From Phycisphaeraceae bacterium (GTDB taxonomy: Bacteria > Planctomycetota > Phycisphaerae > Phycisphaerales > UBA1924): 64,000 bases of DNA. Positions 43,378 through 50,442 of the stretch are shown here, piece after piece (position 1 is the stretch's first letter; each line of letters starts with the position of its first letter). The notes under the pieces were generated by a model that saw nothing but the letters and a program-made list of their open reading frames with translations, did no database searches and was not told where the DNA came from. The DNA is taken from positions 124,001 through 188,000 of the forward strand of contig JACKHE010000001.1 of assembly GCA_020639135.1 (NCBI GenBank), read 5' to 3'. Both the position numbers and the translations under genes were made by a program.

Positions 43378-44388
43378 TCAGAACGCACGCGTCAGAACCC
43401 GACCATACATCCACGCGGATGCCGCCAGGACCAGCCCGATCACGAGCCCGGCGACGTACACCTGCGTCCACTGCCGGAGCTGGAACCCCCGGCGCATCGC
43501 GAACAACCACCAGCACCCGGTCCACACCAGCGGCGCCGCCACGAGCGTCCATTCACTCTGGAACAGCTGCCACGCGATCGCCCGGAGCGAATCCCACATG
43601 GACGAGTAGCCCCACGAGACGTAGCTCGAGGAATCCTGCAGCGAACCGGAATCCTCGATCCCGAGCCGGTCGGCAATCCAGAGCACGGCGTAGCCGAAAT
43701 AGATCCACAACGGCGCGGCCAGGCCGTACGAAAACGCCCGCAGGATGTGGTCCGCCCGAACCCTCGAAATCCTGCGCGATGATCGTGCGATCAGCAGCGA
43801 CAACGCCATCCCGAACGAGAGGCCGACCGTCGCGAGCGCCCCGAGAAACACCCGCGCCGTGGAATAACCTCCCAGATTCAGCGAACCGTACTCGTAGCCC
43901 AATCCGAACTGGCTGACGAGGAGGTACACCCTGCTCTCGGGAACAGTCAGGTAGTCGATGCTCGCATCGGGTCCGAGGCACACCGCCCTGACGGCGAACA
44001 CACCGAGGCCGCACGCCGTGGATCCCAGCCAGAACGTCAGGAAGACAACCACCGGGAACAACAGCAGCCGCCGCGCATCGGTCCTGTGGTGAAGCCGCAC
44101 CGTGCCCCAGAACCACCAGAACGGAAGCGCCCGGAAGAGCATCTCGAATGCATACCCGGCCGAGATCCCGCGGCGGTGCTCGTACAACCAGGCCACGCGC
44201 TGCCGCGTCCGGACGAGCAGGTCACGCCACGCGAAGGCGTATCCACATTCGCTGCAGACACCATCGGTCGGGCAGCATCCCGACCACGACGCGACGACCC
44301 CGACAAGGTCGTAGCCGCATCGCGGGCACTTCGGATCACGCACGATGCGCTCGCTGGAAGGAGAGGATTTCGACCGGCGTCGCGGCAT
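43378..44388 (-). CDS. Zinc-ribbon polytopic membrane protein
   Basis: The 336-residue protein has an N-terminal zinc ribbon with two CxxC knuckles (CPRCGYDL and CSECGY), then about six hydrophobic helices (for example LLFPVVVFLTFWLGSTACGLGVFAV). This architecture, a zinc ribbon leading into membrane helices, is frequent in Planctomycetes, but the function is unknown. The ATG at 44388 is set by TATCCT 6 bases upstream and by the position just before the ribbon. A transposon or regulatory role is not suggested by any motif. Confidence 0.75.
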   Translation of the reverse strand: MPRRRSKSSPSSERIVRDPKCPRCGYDLVGVVASWSGCCPTDGVCSECGYAFAWRDLLVRTRQRVAWLYEHRRGISAGYAFEMLFRALPFWWFWGTVRLHHRTDARRLLLFPVVVFLTFWLGSTACGLGVFAVRAVCLGPDASIDYLTVPESRVYLLVSQFGLGYEYGSLNLGGYSTARVFLGALATVGLSFGMALSLLIARSSRRISRVRADHILRAFSYGLAAPLWIYFGYAVLWIADRLGIEDSGSLQDSSSYVSWGYSSMWDSLRAIAWQLFQSEWTLVAAPLVWTGCWWLFAMRRGFQLRQWTQVYVAGLVIGLVLAASAWMYGRVLTRAF

Positions 44389-44400
44389 CACCACAGGATA
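44386..44400 (-). promoter_or_regulatory. Leaderless promoter of the zinc-ribbon gene
   Basis: On the minus strand TATCCT (plus 44395-44400) lies 6 bases before the ATG. Confidence 0.55.
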
Positions 44401-44423
44401 ATCAGCACCGTGGCGAGCGAGCT

Positions 44424-45329
44424 TCACCCGTGCGCCAGCGGGACCACGCAATCCATCGCAGATTCCGGCGTCGGCGGGTCCGCCAGGTCGATCCGCATCG
44501 CCACGCCCCGCGCGTGGTCGCTGTTGAGCACGATCGCGTTGGGGGGCTTGATGGCGTACCCCTGCTCGGCGTGGTCGTGCCCCAGGATGAACAGCCCCAC
44601 CCCCCATCGCTGCGCCAGCTCCTCCAGCTGCTCCGGCTTCTGCCGTCTGCCCCAGGTGATCAGGTGCGCCGAGCCCCGCCTCGGGACGTAGTCCTCGTCC
44701 GTCAGCGGCCTGTCCAGAACGCCGAAATCGAACCGGTCCCACACGTCGGGGCCCGGCAGGCTGTGCGCGCACAGCAGGCCGCGATCCGCGCCGCGCCCGC
44801 TGATCAGCGCCACCGGCATCGAGCGGATGAACGCATCGATCGCCGCCAGCACGTCGTCCGTCTCATCGCCGAAGACGTACTCCACCCCCGCGTTGAACGC
44901 CTCGACGACGCGCACGCCGTCCTTGACGATCCCCGACCCGATGATCTGCGCCAGCTCGTGGTTGGCAAGGATCGTGTGCACGTGCTCGGGGTCGCCCACC
45001 TTGAGCGCCGCGACGCGAAGCAATGCTCGGTGGCTCAGGTCCATGCCGTTGACCAGCCGATCAGAATGGATCACCTCGTGCAGCGTGACGTGAGACGGAT
45101 CGCCCGTGCCCAGCCCGGCCATCTCGGCGACGCGCGCCAGGTGCACCGGGTTGTCGTGCAGGTCGCCGGTGGCGATGAGCGTCCCCGCGGGTTCGATCAC
45201 GTCCGCCGAGCCGACCCGGCACGCCGCGCCCAGGTTCGCCTCCGCCGAGTCGTGGAGCAGCTCGACCACCGCCGGCGCGGAGCGCGTGTCATACGCCGCG
45301 ATCGGATCCGCCGGCAGGTCGTGAGTCAT
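44424..45329 (-). CDS. Calcineurin-like metallophosphoesterase
   Basis: The 301-residue protein has the metallophosphoesterase blocks: ATGDLHDNPVHLAR, ANHELAQ (in place of GNHE/D), a later CAHSLPG, and GHDHAEQGYA near the C-terminus. These supply Asp, Asn and His ligands for two metals. The family hydrolyses phosphomonoesters, diesters or nucleotides; the substrate is unknown. It lies 22 bases downstream of the Ser/Thr kinase gene on the same strand, so it could reverse kinase action or simply share its operon. Confidence 0.85.
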   Translation of the reverse strand: MTHDLPADPIAAYDTRSAPAVVELLHDSAEANLGAACRVGSADVIEPAGTLIATGDLHDNPVHLARVAEMAGLGTGDPSHVTLHEVIHSDRLVNGMDLSHRALLRVAALKVGDPEHVHTILANHELAQIIGSGIVKDGVRVVEAFNAGVEYVFGDETDDVLAAIDAFIRSMPVALISGRGADRGLLCAHSLPGPDVWDRFDFGVLDRPLTDEDYVPRRGSAHLITWGRRQKPEQLEELAQRWGVGLFILGHDHAEQGYAIKPPNAIVLNSDHARGVAMRIDLADPPTPESAMDCVVPLAHG

Positions 45330-45351
45330 GATGCAGCAGCCCCGGCGCGGT

Positions 45352-46320
45352 TCAGTCGTCCTCGGAGACCGCCAGGCCGCCGTTCTTCCGCCCGCCCGGC
45401 TTGGCGCCCGGCTTCGCCCCGTTCGACTGGGCGCTCGTCTTGATCTTCGCATAGATCAGGTCGAGCTTGTCCGCCACCGACTGCATGTCCGGGGGCCTGT
45501 TGTCTTCCTTGACCTCGATGCACTGCATGATCAGGTCATTGAGTCGGTCCGGCACCGCCGAGTTCACGTCCTTCACCGGCCTGGCCTTCTCGATGAACTC
45601 GTCGTCGAGGCTCTTGACCAGCGAGTCCCCCTTGGGCAGCGCCGTCGGGATGTGCGTCCCGGTCAGCACCCAGTACATCGTCGCGCCCAGGTTGTAGATG
45701 TCCGTCTTGGGCGTGATCGGCCTGCGGTGGACCTGCTCCGGGGCGATGTAGTCCGGCGTGCCCTGGATCCGCGGCTTGACCGTCCCGTCGGCGCAGGACT
45801 GCCCGAGGTCGATGATCCGCGCCCGGTTGCCGCTGGTGATGATGATGTTGTTCGGCTTCATGTCCGCGTGGATGAACCCGCGCTGGTGCATGTACGCAAG
45901 CCCGCTGGCGACCTGACGGAAGATATCGACGGCGTCGATGAGGTTCGTCGGGGGCCGCTGCTCGCAGCTGATCCCGTCCACGTACTCCATCAACAGATAC
46001 ATCTCGTTGACGGTCATCAGCTTCCGGTTCTTGATGATCCGCTCGAAGTGCCGGAACGTGTCGTGCTCGAGCTTCGAGCCCACCTGGAACTCGCGCTCCG
46101 TCTGCTCCAGGAACCGGGCGTCCTTCGGGCCATCGCGCACCACGTGCTTGAGCGCCCAGACCTGCTTGGTCCGGGGATCCTGCACGAGGTAGATCCGCGA
46201 GGCGGCGCCGGTGCCGACCTCGCTCATGATCGTGAATCCCGCGATCGTGGTGCCGGGTTTCTTGCTCTCTGGCGGTTTCACTGGGTGCTTGCTCGAACGA
46301 CAGCGGCGGGAACAGACCAT
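45352..46320 (-). CDS. Serine/threonine protein kinase
   Basis: The 322-residue protein is a Hanks-type kinase without membrane helix. It has a glycine-rich loop (EVGTGAASRIYLV), the Lys of strand 3 (VWALKHVV), the catalytic loop HADMKPNN (HRD replaced by HAD, so a non-RD kinase), DLGQS in place of DFG, and GTPDYIAPEQ. The C-terminal tail is basic and Gly-rich. The ATG at 46320 is used; a GTG at 46338 is in frame. It stands between an amidase and a phosphoesterase on the same strand. Confidence 0.9.
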   Translation of the reverse strand: MVCSRRCRSSKHPVKPPESKKPGTTIAGFTIMSEVGTGAASRIYLVQDPRTKQVWALKHVVRDGPKDARFLEQTEREFQVGSKLEHDTFRHFERIIKNRKLMTVNEMYLLMEYVDGISCEQRPPTNLIDAVDIFRQVASGLAYMHQRGFIHADMKPNNIIITSGNRARIIDLGQSCADGTVKPRIQGTPDYIAPEQVHRRPITPKTDIYNLGATMYWVLTGTHIPTALPKGDSLVKSLDDEFIEKARPVKDVNSAVPDRLNDLIMQCIEVKEDNRPPDMQSVADKLDLIYAKIKTSAQSNGAKPGAKPGGRKNGGLAVSEDD

Positions 46321-46513
46321 CGGACCCTCGACCACCACCCGGCGGGTCCCGAAGGGCCCGGGCGGCGGCAGGGGTCGGAACAGAATACAGACAGGATCGG
46401 CGTCCGCCCCCCTGGCACAGATCTGCGGGAGGGCGGGGTAGTATCGTCAGATCATCCTGCAAGTTCAACGCGCGCAGCCGTTGAGGATCCGTCCCGCGTC
46501 CGGGTGCGCCGGA

Positions 46514-47203
46514 TCAGAGACCCGAAGCGGGGCCCGACGCCAGCGCCCTGCGGAGCGTCGCCTCGGAGAAGAACCGCCCGGGGCTCGTCGTCGCCGCGAT
46601 ATCCCGATGCAGGATCACGTGCTCCGGGGGGATCCCCAGCTCCGACGTCAGCGATCGCACCAGTTCCACCAGGCGGGACATCTGCGCCTCGGTGAACGGC
46701 TTCCGGTCGCCATCGCCGATCAGGCAGATGCCGATGTACCGGCGGTTGTAGGAGTCCTGCTCCGGGCCCGCGGCGTGAGCGCCCGGCAGCTGATCCAGCC
46801 AGCGGTACCCGACGTAGAGCTCCCCGTCGTCCGAGCCCTTGCCGTTGCCGATCACGAAATGGTGCCCCAGCCCCAGCAGGCCCCTGGCCTCGTGCTCGGC
46901 GGCGATTGTCGCCGCGGAACCGGATGACGAGCCGGAATCGTGGATGACGATCCCGTCCCAGCGACCCGATTCCAGGGGCGCCCTCGTGTTGAAGATCGTG
47001 TTGATCGCCGCGTTGGGGCCATCGGCGGGGATCGCCGCGGCCAGCGCCACGCCGTCCAGCCGGGGCGACCGCTCGCCCTGCAGCCCGGCCAGCAGCGCGC
47101 CAACCCCCGTCATCGCGGCGACCAGTGTCGTCCAGACGACACGGCGCCGACGCTGGGCGTCGTGGTCCACGGCTCGGGACTCGGTGCTGTTGGACGTGGT
47201 CAT
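46514..47203 (-). CDS. N-acetylmuramoyl-L-alanine amidase / PGRP-like protein
   Basis: The 229-residue protein has a TM or signal helix at about 22-40, then an amidase_2 domain. Zinc-binding His are likely in IVIHDSGSSSG and in ILHRDIAATTSPG; GHHFVIGNGKGSDDGELYVGYRW forms the central strands. Amidase_2 enzymes cut the lactyl-peptide bond of peptidoglycan; some relatives lack activity and only bind. It would act in the periplasm together with the L,D-transpeptidase and MurJ. Ribosome-site evidence for the start is weak. Confidence 0.85.
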   Translation of the reverse strand: MTTSNSTESRAVDHDAQRRRRVVWTTLVAAMTGVGALLAGLQGERSPRLDGVALAAAIPADGPNAAINTIFNTRAPLESGRWDGIVIHDSGSSSGSAATIAAEHEARGLLGLGHHFVIGNGKGSDDGELYVGYRWLDQLPGAHAAGPEQDSYNRRYIGICLIGDGDRKPFTEAQMSRLVELVRSLTSELGIPPEHVILHRDIAATTSPGRFFSEATLRRALASGPASGL

Positions 47204-47444
47204 GCGGCGCAGATCACCCGGCGGGTCGGCAAGTGCAAGCCACCGGCCCCGCCGGCGGCATCGCCAGCGATCTCCATCGGGCCCGTGACCCAAAGCACTT
47301 CGGAAAAACACCGCCGCGCGCCGGAGATGATGTTCTTCTCGGCGGCGCAACCCGTCCCGGCGCTCCCGCGCCGCACCGACGGATCCGGGCGTCGATCAGG
47401 GCCGGTCCGAGAACGGACCGCCCGCCGACGCCGAGACGCTTCCC

Positions 47445-47708
47445 TCAGTACTTCACCAACAATCTACCACGCAGATTGGGTTCGAGCCTGCCGTATTCGT
47501 CCGGGACGTAGTCGGGCTCGAACTGGTTCCTCGACGCGTCGTACCGGTCGTACTGCGTCCTGGGATCCCCGGCCCGGAAGATCGACTTCACGCAGCCTCC
47601 AGCCGAGAGGCAGCACGCCGCCAGCCCCAGCGCCAGCGCAAGACGCCGGATCCGCCCTGATGGGGTTCCGGTGCGTCCAGGCAGAGGATTGGAGGGTGGC
47701 GAGGGCAT
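47445..47708 (-). CDS. Small lipoprotein
   Basis: The 87-residue product has a signal peptide with the lipobox LSAGGC, so it is probably lipid-anchored. The short mature part (about 48 residues: DPRTQYDRYDASRNQFEPDYV and RLEPNLRGRL) is charged and Tyr-rich. I believe similar small lipoproteins occur in related genomes. The ATG at 47708 follows TACGAT by 8 bases on the minus strand. Confidence 0.7.
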   Translation of the reverse strand: MPSPPSNPLPGRTGTPSGRIRRLALALGLAACCLSAGGCVKSIFRAGDPRTQYDRYDASRNQFEPDYVPDEYGRLEPNLRGRLLVKY

Positions 47709-47722
47709 GGGAGGAAATCGTA
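47706..47722 (-). promoter_or_regulatory. Leaderless promoter of the small lipoprotein gene
   Basis: On the minus strand TACGAT (plus 47717-47722) lies 8 bases before the ATG; the spacing is at the upper end of those in this window. Confidence 0.4.
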
Positions 47723-47742
47723 TCGTCCCAAAAAGTGTAATG

Positions 47743-47767
47743 CCTCGATTACCGGCGGCAATCGAGG
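47743..47767 (-). terminator. Hairpin between the small lipoprotein and clpP genes
   Basis: CCTCGATT (47743-47750) pairs with AATCGAGG (47760-47767) around a 9-base loop. On the minus strand a TTTTT run begins about 8 bases after the stem, which is further than usual, so termination is possible but weak. Confidence 0.35.
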
Positions 47768-47855
47768 CAGGACACATGATTCAGAGGAGGAAGGGTTCGC
47801 GTCGCGTCACGCAGAAAAGCTTTCCGCCCTTCTCTACGACGTCAGCCGGAGCCGT

Positions 47856-47925
47856 GTTCGCAACGGCGGGAGAAAATTCTGAGAAAACTCTCCGCGGCCC
47901 AATCCGGAGCCGCGGATTTGCGAAC
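47856..47925 (-). terminator. Nested hairpin and probable terminator of the clpP pair
   Basis: An inner perfect 8-bp stem (TCCGCGGC at 47891-47898, GCCGCGGA at 47909-47916) is followed on the minus strand by GAGTTTTC. An outer pair GTTCGCAA (47856-47863) and TTGCGAAC (47918-47925) encloses it. The inner stem with its T-tract fits an intrinsic terminator about 20 bases after the second clpP stop. Confidence 0.6.
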
Positions 47926-47944
47926 ATAAACCGAATATATCTGA

Positions 47945-48547
47945 TCAGCCCTTCGCCGGCATGGACGTCAGCACCTTGTCGATCAGCCCGTACTCGAGCA
48001 TCTCGGCATCGTCGAGCCATTTGTTCCGGTCGCAGTCTTTCTCGATCTTGTCGGTGGTCTGGCCCGTCGCCTCGGAGTACACCCGATACAGGCGGTCGCG
48101 GAGGCGGAGCATCTCCCGGGCCTCGATCTCCAGGTCCGTCGCCTGCCCCTCCATCACGCCGCCCAGCAGCGGCTGGTGCATGAGGTTCCGCGCGTTGGGC
48201 AGCGCGTACCGCTTGCCCTTGGCGCCCGAGCACGCCAGCACCGAGCCCATGCTCGCGGCCTGCCCGATGATGTATGTGCACACGTCGGGGCGGACGAACT
48301 GCATCGTGTCCAGGATCCCCAGCCCCGCCGTGACGGAGCCGCCCGGCGAGTTGATGTAGAAGTGGATGTCGCTCTTGGGGTCCTCGTTGGCGAGGAAGAG
48401 CATCTGCGCGACGATCAGGCTCGCCGCGTCATCATTGACGCCCCCGCCCAGGAAGATGATCCGGTCCTTGAGCAGCCGGGAATAGATGTCGTACGACCGC
48501 TCGCCGCGACCGGTCTGCTCGATGACGATGGGAACGAGGTAGGACAT
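47945..48547 (-). CDS. clpP: ATP-dependent Clp protease proteolytic subunit (second copy)
   Basis: The 200-residue protein has an intact Ser-His-Asp triad: Ser99 in GQAASMG, His124 in MHQPLLGG, and Asp173 in CDRNKW. ClpP forms a barrel of two seven-mer rings that degrades proteins delivered by ClpX or ClpA. It follows the first clpP by 38 bases on the same strand, so the two subunits are probably co-expressed and could form mixed rings. No clpX is adjacent. Confidence 0.96.
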   Translation of the reverse strand: MSYLVPIVIEQTGRGERSYDIYSRLLKDRIIFLGGGVNDDAASLIVAQMLFLANEDPKSDIHFYINSPGGSVTAGLGILDTMQFVRPDVCTYIIGQAASMGSVLACSGAKGKRYALPNARNLMHQPLLGGVMEGQATDLEIEAREMLRLRDRLYRVYSEATGQTTDKIEKDCDRNKWLDDAEMLEYGLIDKVLTSMPAKG

Positions 48548-48585
48548 GGTGTGGTCTTCCGGGTGTTTCGTGCGCGGCCCTGGGA

Positions 48586-49185
48586 TCAGTGGAGCGTGGT
48601 GGCCTTGGGCTTCTTGTCAACCATCTCGATGACCTCGTCCACGAGGCCGTACTCCTTGGCTTCCTGAGCGGAGAAGTACTTGTCGCGCTCCGAGTCGCGC
48701 TGGATGTTCTCGATGTCCTGGCCGGTGTGGTTGGCGAGGATCTCGTTGAGCTGCCGCTTGGACTTGATGATCTGGTCCGCCTGGATGCGGATGTCCTCGG
48801 TCTGCCCGAAGACGCCGCCGTAGGGCTGGTGGATCATCACCTTGGCGTGGGGCAGGATGAACCGCTTGCCCTTGGCGCCCGCGGTGAGCAGGATCGCCCC
48901 GCCGCTGTACGCCCGGCCCAGGCAGTACGTCGCGACGTCGCTGCTGAGGAACCGCATGGTGTCGTACAGCGCGAGCGTGTCGTCCACCGCCCCGCCGGGG
49001 GAGTTGATGTAGAAGTTGATGTCCTGGCCCTTCTTCTGGTTGTCCAGATAGAGCATCTGCATCATCACGCGGGCCGCCGACGACTGGTTGATCTCGCCGA
49101 TCAGGAAGACCACCCGGTTCTCGAGCATCAGCTCGTCGATGGTCATCTCTCGCGTACGCTGGTATTGCACGGACATCGCGGACAT
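48586..49185 (-). CDS. clpP: Clp protease proteolytic subunit with variant active-site motif (first copy)
   Basis: The 199-residue paralogue keeps the triad residues (Ser94, His119 in IHQPYGG, Asp168 in ERDKYFSAQEAKEYG). However, the Ser lies in GRAYSGG instead of the near-universal GQAASMG, so the oxyanion-hole surroundings differ. The N-terminus has an added MSAMSVQYQ stretch before the axial loop. It is upstream of a canonical clpP, as in bacteria with heteromeric ClpP1P2 or ClpPR rings. A different substrate preference or weaker activity is an inference. Confidence 0.94.
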   Translation of the reverse strand: MSAMSVQYQRTREMTIDELMLENRVVFLIGEINQSSAARVMMQMLYLDNQKKGQDINFYINSPGGAVDDTLALYDTMRFLSSDVATYCLGRAYSGGAILLTAGAKGKRFILPHAKVMIHQPYGGVFGQTEDIRIQADQIIKSKRQLNEILANHTGQDIENIQRDSERDKYFSAQEAKEYGLVDEVIEMVDKKPKATTLH

Positions 49186-49527
49186 CGGGCGCCCTCGTTA
49201 TCGGGTCTGAAAATGGCCCCGGCGCCGGCCCCGAACGCTTCAACTCGGGATCGACGGCGAGCGTGTTCGGATGATACGCCCGCCCTGGGTCGCAGCAACC
49301 AGGCCCCGTATCGGTCGATTCCCCGCCCCGCTGAACGCCGGGGCGCGGATCCGGCGACGTCACCGGGACACGTCCACGAATCCCGGCGGGAGCAAGAAAG
49401 ACGTCGAGTTCCCCAAGACGATCGGGGCCCGGGCCGGCGCTCCGGTTGGATGCCGCGGGCAGGTCCCGCGTTGCCGGGTGTCATCCCCGCCACTAGCATC
49501 ACCGATCCTCGCTCGACGAGCCGCACC
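49186..49527. other. Intergenic region between divergent clpP and phosphoesterase genes
   Basis: About 340 bases. It should hold the clpP promoter (a GATAAC hexamer on the minus strand 12 bases before the ATG is one candidate) and that of the phosphoesterase (TAGCAT near 49493). No ORF, terminator or repeat is supported. Confidence 0.4.
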
Positions 49528-50307
49528 ATGCCCACCGCAGTCATCTCCGACATCCACGGCAACGCGGAAGCGCTCCGCACCGTCCTGGCCGACATCGAGG
49601 CCCGCGGCGTCACGCGCATCGTCTGCACCGGCGACATCATCGGCTACGGCCCCGAGCCCCTCGCCTGCGTGGACCTCATCGCCGAGCGGTGCGAGTGGTC
49701 ACTGCTGGGCAACCACGACTTCGCCGTCCTTTACGAGCCGACGAACTTCAACCCGGGCGCCGAGGCCGCCGCTTTCTGGACCCGCGATCAGTTCGACTCC
49801 GAGCCCGACGAGGCGGCCAGGACCAAGCGCTACGAGTTCCTCGGGCGCCTCCGCGTCCGTGTCGTTGACGACCAGATCCTCGCCGGCGCCGCACCCGTGC
49901 TCGGCGTCCACGGCTCGCCGCGCAAGCCCATCAACGAGTACATCTTCCCCGACGACGCCATGAACGCCCGCGAGAAGATGCGGCAGATCTTCGAACGCAT
50001 CGACCGCATCGCCGTCGTCGGGCACACCCACGTCCCCGGCGTCTTCACCGACGAGCCCGACTTCTACCCCCCCGACGAGCTGGGCAACTACACCTACACC
50101 TTCGCCGACGACGAGAAGGCGATCATCAACGTCGGCTCCGTCGGCCAGCCCCGCGATCACGACCCCAGGGCCAGCTACGTCATCCTCCACGAGGACCGGG
50201 CCGAGTTCGTCCGCGTCGAGTACGACATCCAGAAGACGGTCCAGCTGATCCACGATGCGCCGGAGCTCGCCGACTGGCTCGGCGACCGGCTCTTCGAGGG
50301 CCGCTGA
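49528..50307 (+). CDS. Metallophosphoesterase (YfcE / diadenosine tetraphosphatase-like)
   Basis: The 259-residue protein starts directly with the first metal block VISDIHGNAEAL, then CTGDIIGYGPEP, LLGNHDFAV, and HTHVPG late in the domain, giving the complete calcineurin-like metal site. The signature DIIGYGP is typical of a group of small cytoplasmic phosphodiesterases. The substrate is unassigned. The ATG at 49528 is chosen because homologues begin at the first strand. It lies 135 bases before yidC. Confidence 0.92.
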   Translation: MPTAVISDIHGNAEALRTVLADIEARGVTRIVCTGDIIGYGPEPLACVDLIAERCEWSLLGNHDFAVLYEPTNFNPGAEAAAFWTRDQFDSEPDEAARTKRYEFLGRLRVRVVDDQILAGAAPVLGVHGSPRKPINEYIFPDDAMNAREKMRQIFERIDRIAVVGHTHVPGVFTDEPDFYPPDELGNYTYTFADDEKAIINVGSVGQPRDHDPRASYVILHEDRAEFVRVEYDIQKTVQLIHDAPELADWLGDRLFEGR

Positions 50308-50442
50308 CGCCCCCGACCCCCCGTCACTCCCGACTTGTTCCCGCGCTGGCCCCCGGGACGCCCCCGGTGCTATGGTCCACCCTTTCGCGTCCGCAGGACA
50401 CGCGCCGAACGACGCGAACCCGTATCCCCACTCAGGATCGCC

